Both the position numbers and the translations under genes were made by a program. This document shows, piece after piece, positions 23,763-34,576 of a stretch of 64,000 nt of DNA. The first letter of the stretch is position 1. Every line of letters starts with the position of its first letter. Below the pieces are notes generated by a model. The model had not been told where the DNA came from. It ran no database searches and was given only the letters and a program-made list of their open reading frames with translations. This stretch comes from Cornus controversa (lineage: Eukaryota > Streptophyta > Magnoliopsida > Cornales > Cornaceae). Where the stretch lies: NCBI GenBank assembly GCA_026545225.1, contig CM048847.1:3844001-3908000 (forward strand). The letters are read 5' to 3'.

Positions 23763-26078
23763 CACCTCTTTTTGCGTTAATTTTCCCGCAACCTCCCATA
23801 TATGCAATGTGGATGCATACGTAACCAAGCATTCTATTTTATGCTATCCCAATGCACCAGCTAGTATATAAGTACATAGCATGCATTTCCCGCTACATAA
23901 ACCCACATATAACCACGTATGTGTCATTTCCCTCCTATACATGCAATATGGATGCATATATACTCAGCATAATACATTCATGCTTCAACCCATGCTTATG
24001 AATACTAAAAAGAAGTATTTGGCATGCTTTTCATCACATTCTAACATATATAGCACATACATGTTTACAGACTTGCATAACACCTCATACATGCAACAAT
24101 TTCAACTTAGCACGTTTTTATCATGCTAGGACCTATGCATACATTCAATATATATACATATATATATATATATATGAAGCTAGCACGCATCTCACATTCA
24201 CATTCCCGCATATAAACACATATATGTCCAATCTTGCATATAAGTCCTATATGCACGTACACTAGCATAAGTACAGTCATGCTCTCATTCAATGCATGTA
24301 TTCACTACAAGTAGCTAACATGCATTCCGATTACAATATATATATACACACATATATATTACGTCACCCACATATGTATCAAGAACATATAAAGCACTTA
24401 GCACATTTCATGCTTTTCAAATGCTCGCTAAAAGTTATATTCAACTTAGCATGCATTTCTACCACTGCAACCATATATATATATATAATCACATACATAT
24501 ATATACATCCTGAACACCATGCATAAGAACCACATATGCATACAAGACAACACAGAGCTAAACAGGTATTAATTAGCATGCTTTACATAGACTTTAATCT
24601 ATACATACATGCATATCACAATGCAATCAGGCGATTAATCTAACATGTTATCGCTTCCCAAACCCACACATATATATATATACTCACACGCATATATATA
24701 TATCCTCTCACATCCCATGTATGTACCACATTCCCTATACACATATATATAAGCGCCTACATATATATATATATACACATACCACATATGATTAAATTGA
24801 AACATATGTAAATTACACAACATACATAAAATATCTGTATGAGATAGAGGCAAGAATCAACTTGCCTTAAGTCCCGCTCTCCAATGAATCCGCGTCTGCA
24901 AAGCGGTCCATGCCAAGCCCGGTCCAGTCCTGTGTCAAGGCCGACACGAACACTCCCTGAACCATTTCCTTGTCCTTTCTAATTTCTGGTCCAACCACGA
25001 AACCATCCATTCGGCAGCTTGTCTCTAACCGGCCACTAACCGAAATCAATCACAAACCTATACATTTGTAGATCTCCAACATTGCAGCCCAAAATTATGG
25101 CTGCTCAAACAAACTCAACCCGGCTATCTGCCGAGTCTCATCCCGAATCCCAATCGAGAATTCCAACCATGGAAGCAAACCCAGTCAACCCATGAACCCA
25201 ACTCAACTCAACAACTCACCTCTACTGAACCAAAGAGAGTCCACGACTCAGCCACCAAGAAAACTCACATGGCAGCCTCTTCGGCACCACCGTATATGAC
25301 CACCGTACCAGCCGAGAGCCGCCATAAAACCAGCCTCGCCCATACCGAAAAACCACCATCTGCTGCCACAAACCAGACAGCCCAACACGGCCCGAGCACC
25401 CGCCGAAGCCAAACAGATCCCATCGCCAAGTTTCGGCACCTTCAACCCGAGGCACCACCATCTTTGGCCAATCAAACCCTCACCCACGGCCGGCCCAAGG
25501 AAGCCCAGCCGTGAATCCAGTCAAGCACCATCTCCATCATCAAACAACCACCCAAAATCCAACTGGAACAACTCCAAGGAAAATCGGACCAAACACAGCC
25601 CAAACAAGCCTTGCGCACCATCGTCGGGCCATCCGAAGCTAACCCAACACGACCCACCGCCGACCACTGCCATGGCCGGAACCCACCTGCCGAAGACCCT
25701 CCATCGCCGCCGCTAGAGTCGCCGGAACCAACAGAAACCCAGCCGCGAAACCCCCTTCGCGAACGGCTCGGCTGAACCGAGCCACCACGCGAGCTCCGCT
25801 GCCGAAGGGACCCATCAGCGACGCCTCTGCCGGGAACGACTCCCGCCGCCGCTGCTGGTGCCGCCGGGACCGACCCCATCCGCCGCCGTCGCGGCCTCCC
25901 TCTCTCTTTCCCGATTTCGGCTCTCGGGTTCTCTTTCTCTCTCCCCGATTCTCTCTCCCTTTCTCTTTTCTTTTTCTTTTCTTCTTTTTCCTTTTCTTTT
26001 CTTTCTCTTCTTCTTTTCTCTTCTCAGCCGAAGACCACTTTTGGTCTTTCCTTTGGTTGACCACTCTTGGTCCACACA

Positions 26079-26118
26079 TTATACATATATATATTATATA
26101 TATATATATATATAATAT
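26079..26118 (-). promoter_or_regulatory. Possible promoter core of the 5' LTR (TA-rich, TATA-like)
   Basis: A TA-rich run about 270-305 bp inside the start of LTR C, in element orientation, followed by two GACCAC(T)nTGGTC-type inverted motifs and then the GA-rich tract. One motif contains TTGACC, a W-box-like core for WRKY factors. The order fits a TATA region followed by a purine-rich leader, but TA repeats are abundant in this LTR and no start site can be assigned from sequence alone. The same sequence is at 12182-12220 and 19131-19169. Confidence 0.35.
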
Positions 26119-26223
26119 ACCACACCACAAACAAAATACATGTATTCTATGTATTTCCCCACATTTACCTTTAATTGCACATGAGCCCACCCTATATTTA
26201 TAATTTAATATAAATATGGATAC

Positions 26224-26227
<4 letters not shown>

Positions 26228-26259
<32 letters not shown>
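26228..26259. repeat. (TA)16 microsatellite, expanded in LTR C
   Basis: 32 bp of TA here against 24 bp at the matching site in LTR A (12330-12353) and LTR B (about 19279-19302). It accounts for the whole length difference between the LTRs. Confidence 0.9.
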
Positions 26260-26265
<6 letters not shown>

Positions 26266-26385
26266 CTCACCTTCCACTTGTCTAGAAATATATCCACACC
26301 CTTTCCGGAATTTATTTAATCCGAAAAAAAATTTAACCCGGTCCAAAATCGCCCGGAACCGGTCAAAATAATTCCGGTCCTTACA

Positions 26386-26390
26386 CCATA
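26386..26390. repeat. Target-site duplication, right copy (CCATA)
   Basis: Matches 8435-8439. The satellite resumes here in exactly the phase where it was broken: removing 8440-26390 leaves a normal monomer junction reading GCACCATACGGTTGTG. Confidence 0.93.
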
Positions 26391-27798
26391 CGGTTGTGAT
26401 CATTCATGAGTGCAGCAAGGAATTACTATTTTTGATTCAGGATGTCCTGATGGTTGAATTTGGCATAAAGCAATGTATAATTCTAAGTATGGCACGATTT
26501 CACATGGATTGGACTTTTCGAATCAGGACAAGTAAAACGAAACAAGTTCGAAACCGTTGTTGTCATTCTCTATTTTTCTGAACATCCAGATGGTCAATTC
26601 TAGCACAAAGCGCCATAGGGTTGTCGTCATGCCTGATTATTAGAAGCAATTATTCTTTTCGACTCAGAACAACTCAACCAAACATGGATGAAGATCGGAT
26701 CGACATGCTCGTCGTTTCTTTGGGATGCTTCGATGGTTTCATTTAGAAAATAGCAGCGTACGATTAGTATTATGGCACGACTTCTCTTGGATTGCGGTTT
26801 TTGAATCAAAACAACTCAAATGAAACAAGTTTAAAATGGTCGGTAGCTTGCTAATTGTTTCCTTTTGATGTCCAAACGGTCGAACTTGGAACGAAGCACC
26901 ATACGGTTGTGATGAAGATCGGATTGACATGTTCGTCACTTCTTTTGGATGCTTTGATGGTCTAATATGGAAAAAAGAAACTTACGATTCTGACTATGGC
27001 ACGACTTCTCAAGGAATGAGTTTTTGAATCAGAATAACTCAAACTAAACTTGTTTAAAATCCTTGATAGCTTGGGAATTGTTTCTTTTACTTTTCCAGAT
27101 GGTTGAAGTTGGCATAGAGCACCATACGATTGTGATCATTCATGAGTGCAGCAAGGAATTAAAATTTTTGATTCAGGATGTCCTGATGGTTGAATTTGGC
27201 ATAAAGCAATGTATAATTCTAAGTATGGCACGATTTCACGTGGATTGGACTTTTCGAATCAGGACAAGTAAAACGAAACAAGTTCGAAACCGTTGTTGTC
27301 ATTCTCTATTTTTCTGAACATCCAGATGGTCAATACTAGCACAAAGCGCCATACGGTTGTCGTCATGCCTGATTATTACAAGCAATTGTTCTTTTCGACT
27401 CAGAACAACTCAAACAAACATGGATGAAGATCGGATCGACATGCTCGTCATTTCTTTGGAATGCTTCGATGGTTTCATTTAGAAAATAGCAGCGTACGAT
27501 TAGTATTATGGCATGACTTCTCTTGGAATGCGGTTTTCGAATCAAAACAACTCAAATGAAACAAGTTTAAAATGGTCGGTAGCTTGCTAATTGTTTCCTT
27601 TAGATGTCCAAACGGTCGAACTTGGAACGAAGCACCATACGGTTGTGATGAAGATCGGATTGACATGTTCGTCACTTCTTTTGGATGCTTTGATGGTCTA
27701 ATATGGAAAAAAGAAACTTACGATTCTGATTATGGCACGACTTCTCAAGGAATGGGTTTTTGAATCAGAACAACTCAAACTAAACTTGTTTAAAATCC

Positions 27799-30700
27799 TT
27801 GATAGCTTGGGAATTGTTTCTTTTACTTTTCCAGATGGTTGAAGTTGGCATAGAGCACCATACGGTTGTGATCATTCATGAGTGCAGCAAGGAATTACTA
27901 TTTTTGATTCAGGACGTCCTGATGGTTGAATTTGGCATAAAGCAATGTATAATTCTAAGTATGGCACGATTTCACGTGGATTGGGACTTTTCGAATCAGG
28001 ACAAGTCAAACGAAACAAGTTCGAAACCGTTGTTGTCATTCTCTATTCTTCTGGACATCCAAATGGTCAATTCTAGCACAAAGCGCCATACGGTTGTCGT
28101 CATGCCTGATTATTGCAACCGATTATTCTTTACGACTCAGAACAACTCAAACCAACATGGATGAAGATCGGATCGACATGCTCGTCGTTTCTTTGGGACG
28201 CTTTGATGGTTTTATTTAGAAAAAAAGTATCGTACGATTAGTATTATGGTACGACTTCTCTGGGAATGTGATTTTCTAATCAAAATAACTCAAATGAAAT
28301 AAGTTTAAAAGGGTTGGTAGCTTGCTAATTGTTTCCGCTAGATGTCCAAACGGTCGAATTTGGAACAAAGCACCATACGGTTGTGATGAAGTTCGGATTG
28401 ACATGTTCGTCACTTCTTTTGGATGCTTTGATGGTCTAATATGGAAAAAAGAAACTTACGATTCTGATTATGGCACGACTTCTCAAGGAATGGGTTTTTG
28501 AATCAGAACAACTCAAACTAAACTTGTTTAAAATCCTTGATAGCTTGGGAATTGTTTCTTTTACTTTTCCAGATGGTTGAAGTTGGCATAGAGCACCATA
28601 CGGTTGTGATCATTCATGAGTGCAGCAAGGAATTACTATTTTTGATTCAGGACGTCCTGATGGTTGAATTTGACATAAAGCAATGTATAATTCTAAGTAT
28701 GGCACGATTTCACGTGGAATGGGACTTTTCGAATCAGGACAAGTCAAACGAAACAAGTTCGAAACCGTTGTTGTCATTCTCTACTCTTCTGGACATCCAA
28801 ATGGTCAATTCTAGCACAAAGCGCCATACGGTTGTCGTCATGCTTGATTATTGCAAGTAATTGTTCTTTACGACTCAGAACAACTCAAACCAACATGGAT
28901 GAAGATCGGATCGACATGCTCGTCGTTTCTTTGGGATGCTTTGATGGTTTTATTTACGAAAAAAGCATCGTACGATTAGTATTATGGGACGACTTCTCTG
29001 GGAATGTGGTTTTCTAATCAAAACAACTCAAATGAAACAAGTTTAAAATGGTTGGTAGCTTGCTAATTGTTTCCGCTAGATCTCCAAACGGTCGAATTTG
29101 GAATAGAGCACCATACGGTTGTGATGAAGTTTGGATTGACATGTTCGTCACTTCTTTTGGATGCTTTGATGGTCTAATATGGAAAAAAAAAACTTACGAT
29201 TCTGACTATGGCACGACTTCTCAAGGAATGGGTTTTTGAATCAGAACAACTCAAACTAAACTTGTTTAAAATCCTTGATAGCTTGGGAATTATTTCTTTT
29301 ACTTTTCCAGATGGTTGAAGTTGGCATAGAGCACCATACGGTTGTGATCATTCATGAGTGCAGCAAGGAATTACTATTTTTGATTCAGGATGTCCTGATG
29401 GTTGAATTTGGCATAAAGCAATGTATAATTCTAAGTATGGCACGATTTCACATGGATTGGACTTTTCGAATCAGGACAAGTAAAACGAAACAAGTTCGAA
29501 ACCGTTGTTGTCATTCTCTATTTTTCTGAACATCCAGATGGTCAATACTAGCACAAAGCGCCATACGGTTGTCGTCATGCCTGATTATTACAAGCAATTG
29601 TTCTTTTCGACTCAGAACAACTCAAACAAACATGGATGAAGATCGGATCGACATGCTCGTCATTTCTTTGGAATGCTTCGATGGTTTCATTTAGAAAATA
29701 GCAGCGTACGATTAGTATTATGGCATGACTTCTCTTGGATTGCGGTTTTCGAATCAAAACAACTCAAATGAAACAAGTTTAAAATGGTCGGTAGCTTGCT
29801 AATTGTTTCCTTTAGATGTCCAAACGGTCGAACTTGGAACGAAGCACCATACGGTTGTGATGAAGATCGGATTGACATGTTCGTCACTTCTTTTGGATGC
29901 TTTGATGGTCTAATATGGAAAAAAGAAACTTACGATTCTGATTATGGCACGACTTCTCAAGGAATGGGTTTTTGAATCAGAACAACTCAAACTAAACTTG
30001 TTTAAAATCCTTGATAGCTTGGGAATTGTTTCTTTTACTTTTCCAGATGGTTGAAGTTGGCATAGAGCACCATACGGTTGTGATCATTCATGACCGCAGC
30101 AAGGAATTACTATTTTTGATTCAGGATGTCCTGATGGTTGAATTTGGCATAAAGCAATGTATAATTCTAAGTATGGCACGATTTCACGTGGATTGGACTT
30201 TTTGAATCAGGACAAGTCAAACGAAACAAGTTCGAAACCGTTGTTGTCATTCTCTATTTTTTTGAACATCCAGATGGTCAATTCTAGCACAAAGCGCCAT
30301 ACGGTTGTCGTCATGCCTGATTATTACAAGCAATTGTTCTTTTCGACTCAGAACAACTCAAACAAACATGGATGAAGATCGGATCGACATGCTCGTCATT
30401 TCTTTGGAATGCTTCGATGGTTTCATTTAGAAAATAGCAGCGTACGATTAGTATTATGGCATGACTTCTCTTGGATTGCGGTTTTCGAATCAAAACAACT
30501 CAAATGAAACAAGTTTAAAATGGTCGGTAGCTTGCTAATTGTTTCCTTTAGATGTCCAAACGGTCGAACTTGGAACGAAGCACCATACGGTTGTGATGAA
30601 GATCGGATTGACATGTTCGTCACTTCTTTTGGATGCTTTGATGGTCTAATATGGAAAAAAGAAACTTACGATTCTGATTATGGCACGACTTCTCAAGGAA

Positions 30701-33694
30701 TGGGTTTTTGAATCAGAACAACTCAAACTAAACTTGTTTAAAATCCTTGATAGCTTGGGAATTGTTTCTTTTACTTTTCCAGATGGTTGAAGTTGGCATA
30801 GAGCACCATACGGTTGTGATCATTCATGAGTGCAACAAGGAATTACTATTTTTGATTCAGGACGTCCTGATGGTTGAATTTGGCATAAAGCAATGTATAA
30901 TTCTAAGTATGGCACGATTTCACGTGGATTGGACTTTTCGAATTAGGACAAGTAAAATGAAACAAGTTCGAAACCGTTGTTGTCATTCTCTATTTTTCTG
31001 AACATCCAGATGGTCAATTCTAGCACAAAGCGCAATACGGTTGTCGTCATGCCTGATTATTACAAGCAATTATTCTTTTCGACTCAGAACAACTCAAACA
31101 AACATGGATGAAGATCGGATCGACATGCTCGTCGTTTCTTTGGGTTGCTTTGATGGTTTCATTTAGAAAAAAGCAGCGTACGATTAGTATTATGGCACGA
31201 CTTCTCTTGGAATACGGTTTTTGAATCAAAACAACTCAAATGAAACAAGTTTAAAATGGTCGGTAGCTTGCTAATTGTTTCCTTTAGATGTCCAAACGGT
31301 CGAACTTGGAACGAAGCACCATACGGTTGTGATGAAGATCGGATTGACATGTTCGTCACTTCTTTTGGATGCTTTGATGGTCTAATATGGAAAAAAGAAA
31401 CTTACGATTCTGATTATGGCACGACTTCTCAAGGAATGGGTTTTTGAATCAGAACAACTCAAACTAAACTTGTTTAAAATCCTTGATAGCTTGGGAATTG
31501 TTTCTTTTACTTTTCCAGATGGTTGAAGTTGGCATAGAGCACCATACGGTTGTGATCATTCATGACCGCAGCAAGGAATTACTATTTTTGATTCAGGATG
31601 TCCTGATGGTTGAATTTGGCATAAAGCAATGTATAATTCTAAGTATGGCACGATTTCACGTGGATTGGACTTTTTGAATCAGGACAAGTCAAACGAAACA
31701 AGTTCGAAACCGTTGTTGTCATTCTCTATTTTTTTGAACATCCAGATGGTCAATTCTAGCACAAAGCGCCATACGGTTGTCGTCATGCCTGATTATTACA
31801 AGCAATTGTTCTTTTCGACTCAGAACAACTCAAACAAACATGGATGAAGATCGGATCGACATGCTCGTCATTTCTTTGGAATGCTTCGATGGTTTCATTT
31901 AGAAAATAGCAGCGTACGATTAGTATTATGGCATGACTTCTCTTGGATTGCGGTTTTCGAATCAAAACAACTCAAATGAAACAAGTTTAAAATGGTCGGT
32001 AGCTTGCTAATTGTTTCCTTTAGATGTCCAAACGGTCGAACTTGGAACGAAGCACCATACGGTTGTGATGAAGATCGGATTGACATGTTCGTCACTTCTT
32101 TTGGATGCTTTGATGGTCTAATATGGAAAAAAGAAACTTACGATTCTGATTATGGCACGACTTCTCAAGGAATGGGTTTTTGAATCAGAACAACTCAAAC
32201 TAAACTTGTTTAAAATCCTTGATAGCTTGGGAATTGTTTCTTTTACTTTTCCAGATGGTTGAAGTTGGCATAGAGCACCATACGGTTGTGATCATTCATG
32301 AGTGCAACAAGGAATTACTATTTTTGATTCAGGACGTCCTGATGGTTGAATTTGGCATAAAGCAATGTATAATTCTAAGTATGGCACGATTTCACGTGGA
32401 TTGGGACTTTTCGAATCAGGACAAGTCAAACGAAACAAGTTCGAAACCGTTGTTGTGATTCTCTATTCTTCTGGACATCCAAATGGTCAATTCTAGCACA
32501 AAGCGCCATACGGTTGTCGTCATGCCTGATTATTGCAACCGATTATTCTTTACGACTCAGAACAACTCAAACCAACATGGATGAAGATCGGATCGACATG
32601 CTCGTCGTTTCTTTGGGACGCTTTGATGGTTTTATTTAGAAAAAAAGTATCGTACGATTAGTATTATGGTACGACTTCTCTGGGAATGTGATTTTCTAAT
32701 CAAAATAACTCAAATGAAATAAGTTTAAAAGGGTTGGTAGCTTGCTAATTGTTTCCGCTAGATGTCCAAACGGTCGAATTTGGAACAAAGCACCATACGG
32801 TTGTGATGAAGTTCGGATTGACATGTTCGTCACTTCTTTTGGATGCTTTGATGGTCTAATATGGAAAAAAGAAACTTACGATTCTGATTATGGCACGACT
32901 TCTCAAGGAATGGGTTTTTGAATCAGAACAACTCAAACTAAACTTGTTTAAAATCCTTGATAGCTTGGGAATTGTTTCTTTTACTTTTCCAGATGGTTGA
33001 AGTTGGCATAGAGCACCATACGGTTGTGATCATTCATGAGTGCAGCAAGGAATTACTATTTTTGATTCAGGACGTCCTGATGGTTGAATTTGACATAAAG
33101 CAATGTATAATTCTAAGTATGGCACGATTTCACGTGGAATGGGACTTTTCGAATCAGGACAAGTCAAACGAAACAAGTTCGAAACCGTTGTTGTCATTCT
33201 CTACTCTTCTGGACATCCAAATGGTCAATTCTAGCACAAAGCGCCATACGGTTGTCGTCATGCTTGATTATTGCAAGTAATTGTTCTTTACGACTCAGAA
33301 CAACTCAAACCAACATGGATGAAGATCGGATCGACATGCTCGTCGTTTCTTTGGGACGCTTTGATGGTTTTATTTATGAAAAAAGCATCGTACGATTAGT
33401 ATTATGGGACGACTTCTCTGGGAATGTGGTTTTCTAATCAAAACAACTCAAATGAAACAAGTTTAAAATGGTTGGTAGCTTGCTAATTGTTTCCGCTAGA
33501 TCTCCAAACGGTCGAATTTGGAATAGAGCACCATACGGTTGTGATGAAGTTTGGATTGACATGTTCGTCACTTCTTTTGGATGCTTTGATGGTCTAATAT
33601 GGAAAAAAGAAACTTACGATTCTGACTATGGCACGACTTCTCAAGGAATGGGTTTTTGAATCAGAACAACTCAAACTAAACTTGTTTAAAATCC
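27799..33694. repeat. Six-monomer block duplication (shift 4420 bp)
   Basis: Monomers starting at 27799, 28537 and 29275 recur at 32219, 32957 and 33695. The rare variant TATTGCAACCGATTATTC is at 28111 and 32531, and the variant AAGTTTAAAAGGGTTGG occurs in both blocks, each offset by 4420 bp. Between them the pair of monomers at 30011 and 30747 is repeated at 31483 and 32219 with a shift of 1472 bp. Confidence 0.8.
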
Positions 33695-34576
33695 TTGATA
33701 GCTTGGGAATTGTTTCCTTTACTTTTCCAGATGGTTGAAGTTGGCATAGAGCACCATACGGTTGTGATCATTCATGAGTGCAGCAAGGAATTACTATTTT
33801 TGATTCAGGATGTCCTGATGGTTGAATTTGGCATAAAGCAATGTATAATTCTAAGTATGGCACGATTTCACGTGGATTGGACTTTTCGAATCAGGACAAG
33901 TCAAACGAAACAAGTTCGAAACCGTTGTTGTCATTCTCTATTTTTCTGAACATCCAGATGGTCAATTCTAGCACAAAGCGCAATACGGTTGTCGTCATGC
34001 CTGATTATTACAAGCAATTATTCTTTTCGACTCAGAACAACTCAAACAAACATGGATGAAGATCGGATCGACATGCTCGTCGTTTCTTTGGGTTGCTTTG
34101 ATGGTTTCATTTAGAAAAAAGCAGCGTACGATTAGTATTATGGCAGGACTTCTCTTGGAATACGGTTTTCGAATCAAAACAACTCAAATGAAACAAGTTT
34201 AAAATGGTCGGTAGCTTGCTAATTGTTTCCTTTAGATGTCCAAACGGTCGAACTTGGAACGAAGCACCATACGGTTGTGATGAAGATCGGATTGACATGT
34301 TCGTCACTTCTTTTGGATGCTTTGATGGTCTAATATGGAAAAAAGAAACTAACGATTCTGATTATGGCACGACTTCTCAAGGAATGGGTTTTTGAATCAG
34401 AACAACTCAAACTAAACTTGTTTAAAATCCTTGATAGCTTGGGAATTGTTTCTTTTACTTTTCCAGATGGTTGAAGATGGCATAGAGCACCATACGGTTG
34501 TGATCATTCATGAGTGCAGCAAGGAATTACTATTTTTGATTCAGGATGTCCTGATGGTTGAATTTGGCATAAAGCA

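Larger units (their letters stand above)
8440..26385 (-). mobile_element. Three-LTR, non-autonomous (LARD-like) Ty3/Gypsy-type retrotransposon
   Basis: Seen directly: the unit beginning at 8440 repeats exactly 6949 bp on (15389) and again (22338), giving LTR-internal-LTR-internal-LTR. The outer ends are TG/CA and are flanked by CCATA on both sides. The PBS and PPT orientation puts the element on the minus strand, so 22338-26385 is the 5' LTR and 8440-12479 the 3' LTR. Internal regions are 2909 bp and I recognise no gag, protease, reverse transcriptase, RNase H or integrase domain. Known of the family: LARD elements have LTRs of several kb and a non-coding interior, and depend on proteins supplied in trans. 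The terminal and PPT context suggests a Ty3/Gypsy lineage, perhaps Tekay/Del-like; this lineage call is tentative. LTRs differ at only a few bases, so the insertion is very young. It looks structurally whole for a non-coding element. Confidence 0.9.
22338..26385 (-). repeat. LTR C (5' LTR of the element, 4048 bp)
   Basis: Third LTR, same termini as the others. It is 8 bp longer because one (TA)n run (26228-26259) is 32 bp against 24 bp in LTR A and LTR B. As the upstream LTR in element orientation it would supply the promoter. It ends at TTACA (26385) directly before the right CCATA duplication. Confidence 0.95.
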
